Origin: Mytilinidion resinicola | Lineage: Eukaryota > Ascomycota > Dothideomycetes > Mytilinidiales > Mytilinidiaceae | Assembly (NCBI RefSeq): GCF_010093595.1 | Contig: NW_022985444.1 | Location: 62,001-126,000, forward strand | Direction: 5' to 3' | DNA: 64,000 nucleotides | Shown: one piece after another, positions 35,171-46,055 of the stretch | Position numbering within the stretch: the first letter of the stretch is position 1 | Layout: every line of letters begins with the position of its first letter | Translations under genes and position numbers: made by a program | The notes under the pieces: model-generated | The model's input: the letters and a program-made list of their open reading frames with translations, nothing else | Told to the model about the DNA's origin: nothing | The model's database searches: none

Positions 35171-36334
35171 GGCTGGTGGGCAGTCATCTCAGAGGACAAA
35201 GCTGAAAGGTTGATGCTGTGATGCTGTGATACTGTGATGCTGTGATGCGAGGAACGAACAGGAGTGACGGAAGTGACGAGGCCGAAGTCCCCACGCGGGG
35301 CATAAAACAAGTGGCACTCTAGTTGAAGCAAGCCCGGGTGCCACCTTTTTCCTGCCCAGCGTGGTGCGTGGGTGCCTAATGTTATTAGCACGTGAGGCCC
35401 ACCTTCACTAGCGCGAATCCTGCAAAATGCGGTATATAAGCTCGCTGCCCGGTCGCTCCTTCCTCGTCTCTCCCCCATACTTACCTTGTTGGGATCACCG
35501 AGCTCATGAATTCGGCTGATCTGGTAGACTATCCTGCATTGCACACCGCGGCGATGGGCTACTATGAATCTCCTTCGGGGGCTTCACTGGCGTAATTTTT
35601 GCTGGCCCGCCGCCTCATGGCACAACCTTTTCATTGATCCTCTTGCCTTGTGCAGGATGTTGAAGAAGAGCCTCGATTATCATCGTCAGCATCATCATCG
35701 TCTCACCATATGACGATTGAGTGCCAAGCTGTCTACTTTGCTGTGGCGTTTCGCTGCTGATGGTCTCCAACGAGTGAAGAAAGTCCACCTGCTCTGCGTT
35801 GTCTTGCTGTCCATCAGGTCTCTCATTCTAGGAGGATATCACTTGTGCGTCTAGTAATTACATTGAGCTGCAAACCGTCGTATATTTGATGCGCACTGAA
35901 CACCGCGCTTCTAGAGTTGGTGAAAACTCTGCTGGTTGAGGCCACGAGCCAGCCTCGAATCCTCTGGAAATATATCTGCCAGCCTACTTTCGACTTCTTT
36001 CTTTGCGCAATGTCCTTCAACTGCGTGGCTCCATATCAACAGCCAAAGATGGCTTAATGCCACCACGCTGGTGCCCTCGTGAAGCTCCGGAGTCACCAAT
36101 ATCTCTACGTTCCGCCCTTTTCTTCTTCTGAGCACATCTTGGCCGTCGTACATAGAGCTTATATGATGCTGTGTTCCTTCGCGCCCGCAAATTGCTGCGT
36201 GTACTCTTGTTGGGTATTGGGTCCCTGAAAACGCCTCCCAACCGTTGACGCATCGCGAACACCCTTAATAGCCGTCACATCACCATGATCCATCCCGAGT
36301 GTCTGATTGTAGTATCCGATGACCCAGTGACCCT
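35171..36334. other. Intergenic, nothing recognised
   Basis: No supported gene. A short gatgctgt repeat (about four copies) lies at 35,212-35,247. Confidence 0.5.
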
Positions 36335-36925
36335 TCAAGACTTCTTCCTTATTTGTTCAACCGCTTCCTCAGCACCGCGCTTCCCACCATTGGCGTACTC
36401 TGTAGCTCGTACCTCAACCTCCACATCCACCTCTTCTTCCCCAAACTCCTCCCCATATAGCCCCTCCTCGCTCTGCTCCCCCTTCCCCTCCCCCTTCTCC
36501 CCAGCCAACGCTCTATACTTCCTCCGCCTCTTCTTGTCCCCACTGGCCTTCTTTTTGCTCTTCTCCCTCGCCTTCACCGCCGTCCGCGCGCCCTCCCCTA
36601 GCTCCAACTCCTCTATTTTCTCCGAGAGTAACCTGCGCGCCACCTTCCGGTTCTGACTCCTGGACCGCGTATCCTGACATTTAATGACTATGCCGGTTGG
36701 GATGTGCTTGAGTTGCACGGCGGAAGAGGTCTTGTTGATCTTCTGCCCACCCGGCCCGCTGCCTTTGAGGAAGTTCTCGATTATATCATTTTCGGGTATG
36801 ACGAGCCGCGGCGGGAGGGGCTTGGAGGGGAGAGAGAGGGTAGTGCTGAAGGGTCGGAGGTGGGAGAGGTGGAGGGTTGGTTGGCGGAGGAGAGGAAAGC
36901 GGCGGAGCAGGGTTGTGGGTGGCAT
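36335..36925 (-). CDS. Mitochondrial class I peptide-chain-release-factor-like protein (Rso55 type)
   Basis: 196 aa, one exon. The N-terminus is Arg/Ser/Leu-rich without acids for 40 residues ([20 protein letters not shown]), a likely mitochondrial presequence. The GGQ loop appears as [18 protein letters not shown] (GGQ at 59-61), followed by [19 protein letters not shown], the conserved release-factor catalytic domain. The tail is Lys/Arg-rich ([16 protein letters not shown]), then acidic. The short length without codon-recognition domains matches Rso55/MTRFR (C12orf65) proteins, which rescue stalled mitochondrial ribosomes by peptidyl-tRNA hydrolysis. It is divergently arranged with the small gene at 37,221, 295 bp apart. 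Confidence 0.9.
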   Translation of the reverse strand: MPPTTLLRRFPLLRQPTLHLSHLRPFSTTLSLPSKPLPPRLVIPENDIIENFLKGSGPGGQKINKTSSAVQLKHIPTGIVIKCQDTRSRSQNRKVARRLLSEKIEELELGEGARTAVKAREKSKKKASGDKKRRRKYRALAGEKGEGKGEQSEEGLYGEEFGEEEVDVEVEVRATEYANGGKRGAEEAVEQIRKKS

Positions 36926-37220
36926 TGCGAATTGTTGAGGCCCAGAGACCTGTATACGAGGGCTATGCTGCGATCATGATTGAAGAAGTAGCTGAAACAG
37001 TGCAGAATTGTATTGTAGATTCGTATTTATCGCGTCGCATATTCTATAAAATCCAACAGCGGACCTCTCGGCAGGACGCGGCGCATGGACGCTTTTCCGC
37101 GTGTCTCTCCCGTCATGAAAGCTCCGGGCACTCCCCAAAGCAACCCCTTCCAAAGTCTCTCCACTATATCACGCCCCAAGACCCTCGCAACCCGCGCGCA
37201 TACCCAATTTGTATCCAGCC

Positions 37221-37714
37221 ATGCTCGACACAACCTCCACCGCAACCCTCATCCTCCTCGCCGCCGCCACGACCCTCCTCCTCACCGCAATGCTGTACCC
37301 TTCCTCTCTCCTCCGCTGGCTACAGCGCAAGCGCTACCAATATGAGGTCACGTTCTCGCTGTACATGCTCACGCCGACGGAGAAGTTCATCTTCAGTACG
37401 TCTTGAAGCCCCCAAACCCAACCCCTCAATCCCCTACTCAACTTTACCGCCTCTTTACCCAGAACTCGGGCGGGAGGTTGTCTTGGTGCAATGCAGCGGA
37501 ACAGCGCTAACTCATAGTAGACTCCTTCCTCTTCCTCTTCCTCTCCATGATCATCATTGCCGCCTCTTTATATCTGCCCGAACATCTCTCGCTGCTCGCG
37601 CGGCGCGCGTTCTACTACTGGGGCGGGGACGATACCAGCGCGACGGGCGCGAAAGAGACGCCAGGCTTTGCAAGCCCGCTGAGCGGACGAGGACGGGGAC
37701 TTATGGAGGCATAA
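37221..37714 (+). CDS. Small subunit of serine palmitoyltransferase-like membrane protein, two exons
   Basis: Exons 37,221-37,395 and 37,521-37,714 join across a 125-nt intron (GTACGT..GCTAACTCATAGTAG) to give 122 aa. The joined stretch FSLYMLTPTEKFIF/NSFLFLFLSMI..SLYLPEHL follows the ssSPT pattern (…LYMLEPWERT.FN…PQH.). Two membrane segments are visible: residues 8-26 and about 58-78. These subunits bind and activate the LCB1/LCB2 heterodimer in the ER, the first step of sphingolipid synthesis. Neither exon is convincing alone, so the gene is easily missed. The splice acceptor choice (…GTAG/ACTCC) is set by reading frame and by the conserved Asn. Confidence 0.72.
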
Positions 37715-38471
37715 GGGAGCGAGTCACAGCGCGAGGAGAGGGCTGGAAGTGGCCTGGAGCGCGAAAGGGAAAGGGTAGAAAGATGGAGGTCATGTAAAAT
37801 AGCGAGGACGACGAGGCATGGGATACGAGGGTCGTTCATAGGTGGCTAGAGCTAGAGCGTGTAGCATTGAGCGTGATATGGGAGAGCGTGTTAGGGCATG
37901 ATTGGGGTACTGAGCGCATGGGCGTTTCGTTCTGAAGACACGATTCGGAGGTTGTAAGAGTAAGTCAGGAGGGATACGAGAGTGCAGCAATACCTAATGT
38001 AATCCTGAGCCAAGGAATTGAGGAGTGGACATGTCTTCCAAGAGCCTGAACTTGTTCTCAAATTCGTCACGGTGGTACTTGGAAGATGGAGCATGTGAAC
38101 GCCGCATGGTTAGATTGATTGACCGAAAGCTCTCCAAAAACTGCGCTCAACCGGTTATATGCAGCAAGTCTATGTACCCAAACCAATCCAGCCACCCCGC
38201 CTTTATTACTGAATCAGCATTGGCAGAAGAAATCGGACCGCGCGCTACATGAACGAGAATCGAGATGCTATCCCTGTACAATATAAACCCCAACCTCTGT
38301 ATATAACCCATAACCGCCAGCGCTCTTGACTGAACCCCATCTGTATACCCACCCAGAACACTGTTCCAACCTCTAAAAACCCAGTTCTTACTTGCTCACC
38401 ACAGAACCTCCTCTCCCTCTCCTTCCCCCAACTCGCTTGCTCAATCCAGTCCCTTCCTCCACAGATCACAT
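37715..38471. other. Intergenic, nothing recognised
   Basis: No gene supported. Short ORFs in several frames only. Confidence 0.5.
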
Positions 38472-39113
38472 CTACCCAACCATCACCCCCGCCACCTCCC
38501 TCAATGCTCCCTCCCCATACTCCCTCGTCCAAACCACCCCCCCAAACTCCCCAAACTCCCTCCCCCGCCCATCCCCGCCCACAAGCACCAAACAAACCGG
38601 CACATCCCCCAGCTCCTCCACCCCGGCCTTCTGCGCCACCACCCCTCTCGCAAACTCCCACTGCCCCCCGGCCCCCTTGCCATCCTCCTCGCTGCTAACG
38701 ACAACCACCACCACGACGGCGCCCGCGTGCCGCAGGAACGCGAGGTGCGTGTCCGTCATGCCGACGGCGGGCACGTAGGGCACGTGGCGGATGCGGGCGT
38801 GGCGCTGGGCGAGGGCGCGGCCGAGCGGCTCGAAGGGGTCCGTGTGCGGCGGGGACGCGGCGGGCGAGGGGGGCGGCGGGACGACGGGGGTGAAGAGGAC
38901 GAGGAAGGCGGCGGGGTGGAGGGCGTGCAGGGCCGCGGTGGTGCCGTGGAGGAGGGTCGCGGTGGGGGGGGACATGCTGCGCAGGGCTACTCCGGAGATT
39001 GGTGGGGGTCCTGAGAGGGAGGTTTGGCGGATGAGGGATGAGAGGGTTGAGGGTGAGAAAGTGGTGGTGGAGCGGGTGGGCGAGATTAGGGTGCGGTATT
39101 TTTGTTCGCCCAT
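38472..39113 (-). CDS. Hypothetical protein
   Basis: 213 aa from the Met at 39,113. The frame stays open further upstream (…LDPCLIDSSLINPITTLNS before the Met), so the true N-terminus may lie in an unrecognised upstream exon. The central part is orderly (LHALHPAAFLVLFTPVVPP, ALAQRHARIRHVPYVPAVGM, THLAFLRHAGAVVVVVVVS), with alternating hydrophobic strands suggesting an alpha/beta fold. The C-terminal part is glycine-rich. I do not recognise the family. Codon GC content is very high, with many open frames on the other strand, so the strand choice rests on protein-like composition. Confidence 0.55.
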   Translation of the reverse strand: MGEQKYRTLISPTRSTTTFSPSTLSSLIRQTSLSGPPPISGVALRSMSPPTATLLHGTTAALHALHPAAFLVLFTPVVPPPPSPAASPPHTDPFEPLGRALAQRHARIRHVPYVPAVGMTDTHLAFLRHAGAVVVVVVVSSEEDGKGAGGQWEFARGVVAQKAGVEELGDVPVCLVLVGGDGRGREFGEFGGVVWTREYGEGALREVAGVMVG

Positions 39114-41116
39114 GCTATTGAGGGTGGTTATGGGGTTGATGAGAGAGGAGTCGATGAGACAGGGGTCGAGGTTTTTTGGATGATGAAGGGGTTTCGAGTG
39201 TTTAAGTTGAGTCGTGGCCTTCGGTAAATGGCCGTGGAAAGTTATGTGGTGGATGGAAATAAGATATATAGATAAGAAGTGGAGTTCGATACTCGGTGTC
39301 CGGATCTTTCAATAGCAGATAGTCCTAATAGATGCCAAAACATCTAGGCTGGAAAGCTCGAGACTATGAGTTCAACTATCGAGGTTGTACAGATCCACGG
39401 ACACAGGCAACAATTGGTTGCGCCAATGGGAGCTAGAGGGTTCGCCGATCCCAATGGGGAAATGTGGTGGAAGCCGCGGGTATCAAAATATAGACAACAC
39501 TAGCGTGAGTTGTTTGAAAGCAATACACCAGTATATACGGATATGAACCGTGCAGAGTCTCAACCGCAATCCGTCAGTGTGTCGACGGATGAGGTTTCAA
39601 GTAGAATCAAGAACGGCGATCAAGAAACGGCGATTGGGACGATAGCCTCACGATGAGAGCTTAGATCCGCAGAGTAACGAGGATCGGCGAGTCTTCAAAT
39701 ATAGATAGTAGTATTGGAAACGATGCTATGTAGTGGTACGGCAGGGGAGGGTATGAAGTTGTACGAGATGTTGCGGAGACCCACGCTATACAGGCCGATG
39801 AAAAAGCAAGACTTACTGCCTCCGCCAGTGAGGGCACGGAAGAACGGCAATGGCAGCAGATCCGAGGTCGTTGCTTGCCCGGCCTAATTGCTGTCGGGCG
39901 AAGAGGGGTCACACCAGCAGGATTCGTGTGAGAAGGCCTGCAGAGCGGTGGTCTCAAAGGGTGCTGGATTGGGCCAGCTTGCCAGCAAACGGGCCGTTGG
40001 AGCTGACATGGGTGGGGTCTCCGGGACCAGAGTCATCCTGGAGCAGCTCGTGTGCGAATGCCGTTAGAAAACGGAAACTGGCGATGGCACAGTGAGAGGG
40101 CAGCGATGCTCGGGAGCCCTCAGGTCGACCTGAAGGAACACAATGCGGCGATCCTCATGGCCCGGAGCGTCTGGCCCAGGGCTCTCGCGGCATGCAGAGA
40201 TAGATTAGCATTCATACCATGCAGAACGACACGATATGGCCAGAAACCTGGGAATGGCACCGATGCGGACGATCCGCCTGACGTCCGGCGGCCAGGTGCG
40301 CGGGGGGGTGCGGTTCGAGAGCTGTGCAATGCAGTCCGGGGGGGCGGAAGGGCGTGAGGAGTCTGCTGCAGAGCAAAGGACAGAAAGTGAACTCATACGA
40401 GGCCATCAGCCACTCACAACGGGCTGCAATCTCGAGCGCGGCCGCGCCAACCGACGGCAGCACTTGGGCAGGATGGTTGTGCAACGCGAACATGCTCGCT
40501 TTCTCTGAATCAGTGCGGCCAGGCGAGCGTCCTGCAGAGGGCGCCCAGTGACCGCGACGGCATGCAAGTGACTGCTGCACGAGAGAGGGCCCTCAATGGG
40601 CATCAGCACGTCGTCCGCGCCGCGCGAGAGCCAGCTCCATGCCGTGAGGACAGGAGCCGGGGAGAGGGCAGGGCGATGCGTCGACGAGCGGCTGCATCGT
40701 GCTGGGTCGCGGCCTGGTCGTGTCTGCGGCGGACAGAGGCAGCGGGCGGGAGAGCGCGGGCAGGTCGACGATGGGCCGTCGTTGGTGAATGGGGGAGGGG
40801 GCGGCACAAGAGGCGTGGGAGGGGCACCAGAGCGTGGGAGGGGCCGACGATGGACGACCATGTGGGGAAGCCCTCGACTTTCACCGTCCCTTGGTCCTTG
40901 GCGCCCGCCTCGGACTAGCTGCTCGGCTGTTGGATGGGTTGATATCGACGCGCCGCATGCTGGACAACGCGTCGCCCTACGCACCACCACCACAAAACGC
41001 TGACCCGTGGCTCGCTGTGTCCGCATCGCATCTGGAAAGCAAAAAGCAGGGAGCAATGCCTTCGGTGGCCAGCGACGGTGAGCGGACTCGTGCCACCTGC
41101 CGGCATATACGCGCTG
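39114..41116. other. 2-kb GC-rich stretch without a supported gene
   Basis: Overlapping ORFs exist on both strands (for example minus 40,406-41,296), but they have Cys/Arg/Pro-rich shadow-like composition, and the longest overlaps the start of the CENP-I gene. Includes the promoter region of CENP-I. Confidence 0.45.
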
Positions 41117-43701
41117 ATGCAGTATCGTGTAGTCCCCGTCCTCAGCCTGCCCGACGCCATTGAAGCACTGCAGAGGGGTGAGTTGTCTGCAGTGCCCTTC
41201 TTCGTCTGCCGCTAACCCGCGGCAACAGCATCGACGACGCCCGCAAAGCAGCGCAGGACCAGAGTGAAGGGCGCCGTTGACGCGATATGCTACCATGCGT
41301 TTGATGCCGGCCTCGATGCCGTCAGCCTCGACGGCATCGTCGACGTAGTAACGAGGCAGACCGATCTAGACCAGACGAGTGTAACGACTCTAATCAAGAA
41401 CCTGTATCCCGCCCAGCGAGTTTCCGCAGACGTCGCCATCCGTATCGTGGGGTCACTCGGCCAGGCTCGAACGAAGCCTACGCCCGCAAGCCAAGTGCTC
41501 CTCGTGAAATGGCTGATCAACACCTATGGGGTGCTTGAAGACGCCAAGGTCTTGTCAAGACTATATGGCGTCCTCTTTGGGATGCTCGATATGATCAGTC
41601 TGAGGTAAGAGGCAGCCCATGCACCCTCGTATCGAACTCAGCTGACCTTCCAGAACATCACTCTGCCACCTTTTGTCTCTGATTACTCGGCGAAAGCACG
41701 TAAGGCCGTTCAGGATCCAACAGCTGTACGTTGCATCTTGGTTGCACGACATCCGCGTACGACTTAAGCGGCTACTGACAGAATCTCAGACTGGAGCTGT
41801 CTCGCGGCATCGGAAACGAGCCAGCCCTCCAGGGCCTTCTCCGCGTATACAAGGACTACTACCCGGATATTATCGTCGGCACTGCCGCGACCACCCGAAA
41901 CTCGTTCCCTCCGGTAAGAGCTGAACACCTGTTGCCTTTGCTCTAGTCCATGCATATTGCCGCTTGCTTTGCAGCTTCCGCATCCATCGTTCTGCATGAA
42001 CCCCAATATCTCATCCTCTTCTGCGTGCTAATTTTAGAAGAACCCCACACCAGAATGGAAGACGCGGATTCTGGCCATCCAGGAAGCCGGTGAGAGGAGT
42101 CTCGATGGGTCTGCAGAGCAGCACAACGGATTCCGAGTCCTTCGCCACGGCTCAAAGAGGAGCAAGATCTCGCTCATTCCGGAGGTCCATACGTATCACG
42201 CGAAAGAGGTAACCAAGCTTTTGCCATGGCTTCTCGATCACTATTGACATTTTGCCCAGACATCGGTGACGCTAGAGGAGATCGATAACGTCGACGACTT
42301 CGTCGAAAAGCTGGACCGGATCGAGCTACCCGGGCAAATGATCTCGTATCTAAGAGATCCTCTTCTACAGAAGTATCTCGCTCTTCGACCTTCTGAAATC
42401 GCTTCGAAGAGACTAGAGTTATGGCTTGAAGCCTGCTTGTGGGACGTATACGAGTCTTCCCAACTAGGAACTGGCGCCGATCAACGCTCGGAAATTATCC
42501 GTGGACTACTCAACCAAATACGAAATACCAAAGTGAGTAATCACTCTCATGCTTCTGCCTCCAAGTACTAATGAAGCAGGCTATACTTCCAATTGCGGAC
42601 GAGTTCTTGAAAGCTTATCTAGCGCAATGGGATGGTATTAGCGACGACGATGTTATCGTAGACATTTTAGGGCACCTCCCCCTGCAGCCATTCGATGGTC
42701 AGTGGCATCCAACCAAGTCGGCGAGCAGGAACTAACGCAGATTAGATGTCTACAAGTCGCATCTCCAGCTTGCGGAAACGGCTTTGATCGCTAACAACCC
42801 CCTCGCACACTCCAAACTCCTCCACCTCTACACCAACATCCTCCGGAACTGGAGCACCTCCGCCTGCACAATCGCACCAAACCCCCCTCCTCGCTCCCTC
42901 TTCCCTCACTTCACCGCCCTAACCACCCACGTCTCCACCCTTTCCCTCTCTATCCTGTCCTCCACCCCCTTCCCCTCCTCGCCTACCATCTCCGCTATTC
43001 TAACCTTCCACACCATCCTCTCCACCTCCTCCCTCGAAAATGTCATCCCCATCCTCATCCCGCCGCCCCACCTCACCCACTCCCTCCTCACAGCCCCCTC
43101 CCTCGCCACTCTCGCGCGCTTCTGCGCCATTCTCTCCAACCTGAAGCGAAAGTTCGACGAGCACACGCCCCCGATCAGCGCGTACTATCCATACGAGATG
43201 ACGAATACGTATAACGGGTATCTGATGGATACATGCAATAACCTCTGGAGGAGCCGCGCGCTGCTGACGACCGATGCGAATGCGAAGGGGTGTTTCATCG
43301 ACGACGCAGTAAGGAACGCGCTCAATGAGTATGTGAGGGGGATCGAGAAGGGGTACGGGGTGCACTCGTCTTTCGGCTTCACCCGCTCAATGCTTTTCTC
43401 CTCGCTGTCCGCGGCCGCGTGGAGGGAGTTGGAGGGGAAGGTGCTCGCGAAGCGGGACCGCGAGCAGGAAGGAACTCCTCAGGGCTCAAATCAGGTGAGG
43501 CACCAGGGCCCGGTTACGAATCAGAGCCTCCTGACGCTGGAGAAGAGCGGGGGGATTGCGGTGAATTGGAAACTGTATCGGTTGTTTGTGGTCAAGTGGT
43601 TGGGGGAGAGGGGGTGTGAGGGGGTGCGGGATTTGATGTTTGCGACGATGAGTGGGTTGAAGAAGGAGGAGAGTGGGAAGTTGGATGCTTTGATTGCTTA
43701 G
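41117..43701 (+). CDS. MIS6: Inner kinetochore protein CENP-I / Mis6 / Ctf3, eight exons
   Basis: Exons: 41,117-41,177; 41,229-41,604; 41,654-41,725; 41,790-41,913; 42,038-42,208; 42,260-42,532; 42,580-42,697; 42,746-43,701, totalling 716 aa. Diagnostic parts are PAKQRRTRVKGAVDAICYHAF, LLVKWLINTYGVLEDAK, LYGVLFGMLDMISLR, TSLCHLLSLITRRKHVRPFR and GIGNEPALQGLLRVYKDYYP. Most introns have a CTAAC/CTAAT branch point. The protein is a helical-repeat member of the constitutive centromere-associated network that helps recruit CENP-A. The start (41,117, MQYRVVPVLSL) is uncertain; an alternative Met at 41,056 would need another intron that I could not fit in frame. The acceptor at 42,037 could equally be three bases later. 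Confidence 0.88.
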
Positions 43702-44030
43702 AGGAGGTGGGTAGATGAGTAGTATGCATGGGGTGCGGGCGTCATAGAGGGTACGCTTGGTTGGTGACTAGTTCAAACCCTAACATGACTATTACCATGG
43801 CTCTGAGCTTGATATGCGGAGATTCGATTGGTGAAGAGCTAGCTGCTTGTGCGGCTAGGGCCATTCTGTGGTTGGTGTCGACATTTGTTCTTAGAAGGGT
43901 GCCAATCTCCTTTGATGGAATGAAATTGGTGTGGGTAACCTTTTAGCAAATGGTAGGTCGGGCTTTCTTCAATTTTCTCGTCTTCGTCTTGATCTCTCCG
44001 AGTATCGCTCAAGCTCTCAAGTTACGTTAT

Positions 44031-45632
44031 CTATTGCCCCTTGCACACAGGGCCCTTGTCTTCTTCTGGAGTGTAGCAACCGTTCTTGTCCTCTGATCCG
44101 TAAGTGGCGAGAAATTGAGAGCGTTCCCATGTGCGAAAAGAATATTTCCCACGTAGCATTTCTTCAGATATTTCCTTCGCCCAATTGAGCATTGCGTACG
44201 GGGACGAATGTCCTCTACCCAGATGGACGGGGTATTTGTACGGGAGGTCGAGCAGCTTTTTGCCATTGCTATCCTCTACCGTTACGTCTGCGCCAGCTTC
44301 AATAAGAAGCCTAGAGTAGCTGAGCGAGCCTTGTGCAATGGCAACTTGCAAAGCCGTCTTTCCGTAGTCATTGCGAACCTCGAGGTCTTTTGTGAGCGAT
44401 ATGATCTTTTTCCAGAGTCAAATGGTCCAGCATTTACTTGCTACGTACTTCCAGCGGACTTTCTCGAGCCAGGAAGCGTAATGAATAGGAAGGTGTCCTA
44501 GGCACATCCTAGTAAAGTGAACACCGTGTTCAAGGACAACTTCTGTTTTCATATGTTCGCCAAAGAATAAAGTCTCCACAAGGAGTGAAACCTTCCGTGG
44601 ATCATCATCTGATTTTTCACCAGGTATTTCACCCTCTAGATCTTCTTCATCCACTTCCCTTCCTCCAACCTTTCCTTGTCTACGTCTTCGTTCTCGATGG
44701 TTGGAAAGCGGAGGCAGTTCAGATCTGCTCCAAGCCTCAGAAGTTCCCGAGCAACTCCTGGGGAGAATAGACGTTCTCTACAGGCCTTCCAGAGCATGGT
44801 GAATCCAGAGTTTTCGGGGCAACTAATCCAGCCATATAGTCCCATGGCCGGGCTTTCCCAGTGAATATCCGCGCCCGCGTCAACAAGAAGCTTAAGGATG
44901 GCACTATTCCAGGCGTAAAAGGCGAGCGGGAGCTTCCTAGTCATAACGCCATTAAATTCGTCTAGCCTCCGCGATGGACTTGATACTCCGCCCATAGGAT
45001 CTGCCCCAAGCTCGAGCAAGTTTTTGATCTAAATGTGGTTTATTAGTCTTACAATGTTTATGATTTATCCACTGGGAGGGACCATAGTGAGAACGTACCA
45101 CTTGAAGCACGGAATCGTTGGCGCCCCATTGACACGCACACGTACTTCCATGGTTGCAATCTCGTCCATATACAAATCTAGGGTAGCTAGGTATACGTTG
45201 CAGATAATCTCTCAGGTGATCTGTGACCTTATCGAGAGTCATCGTGCGTTTATCTCCCAAACCGATCGCGTAGTTGAGTAGTTTATTGATGAGACATTCA
45301 GAAGCATTCTCTAATGCCCATCCTAGGACTGGCCAGTCGCCGTGTTCATTGACCCCGCTGACGTCGTAGCGCAAGAGGTACTCCACGAGGTTATGATGTT
45401 TGCGCGCGATTGCTTGTCCGAGTACTGCGCGCAGATATAGGTCACGTCCGTCGTTCCGCCAATCGACGTAATTGGAATACTCTGAACCCCAGGATAATGC
45501 GCGCTTGTGAAGCTGTCTCTGGAGACGCTCGTGGAGTAAGCTATGAGCTTGGATGAGACGTTTCAGACATTTATCGTTGAGGTAGCTGGCGACCTCCAAG
45601 TGCAATTCCGTGGGGAGTTCGAGAAGCGACAT
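44031..45632 (-). pseudogene. F-box/ankyrin-repeat gene with an apparent frameshift
   Basis: Exon 1 (45,632-45,099) opens with an F-box-like MSLLELPTELHLEVASYL and ankyrin-like NLVEYLLRYDVSG. A 70-nt intron joins SVLQV to IKNLLELGADPMGG. The second exon carries further repeats (AILKLLVDAGADIHW, ELLRLGADLNCL). Near 44,650 the frame changes from EEGKWMKKI-stop to EVDEEDLEGEIPGEK without a usable intron, which points to a 1-2 nt indel. A final segment is reached by a likely 57-nt intron with a weak GTCCGC donor (LEK/IISLTKDLEVRNDYGK) and ends at 44,031 with SRLLIEAGADVTVED. It is either a recent pseudogene or a sequencing indel. Such proteins usually act as ubiquitin-ligase adaptors, but that is inference. 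Confidence 0.7.
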
Positions 45633-46055
45633 TGTGGCGTTGATATGGAAAGCTAGCGTTAGAGGAGAAGAATGGGCCGATAGAGAAGATGGAGATAATA
45701 TTTTTGCGCTCTTGTGTGCTTCTTCAAGTTCGGGACAGTGGGTCCTTGACCACTTTGAAACTCATTTTGAACCACGGATCAGTTCAACCGCAACCACTAA
45801 TCAGTCTCGCTACCGGTTATTGAACCTCATCGTCGTACAAGAATCTACGTCGTCTGAGCTCGAATAGCTTCACATGTGTATATTCACTGCGTTAGCACGT
45901 CAATGCATAGTTTGAAGTGTCTTTCGTTATTCAAGATACCCAGGGATATAGAACTCCTCGAAAGCCAAGTTCCAAGTATGCTCCATTTCCAAGTAACCTC
46001 GGCACCTTGAAAAGACGCTGAACATGCCCTCTCCATCGCCTACCGAAGTCGCCAT

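Noticed and set aside
36877..37797. 306-aa plus-strand ORF
   Set aside because: Low-complexity Ser/Arg/Pro composition. It overlaps the release-factor start and the small two-exon gene, which explain the region better.
40406..41296. 296-aa minus-strand ORF
   Set aside because: Cys/Arg/Pro-rich shadow in GC-rich DNA. It overlaps the first exons of the CENP-I gene and shows no motifs.
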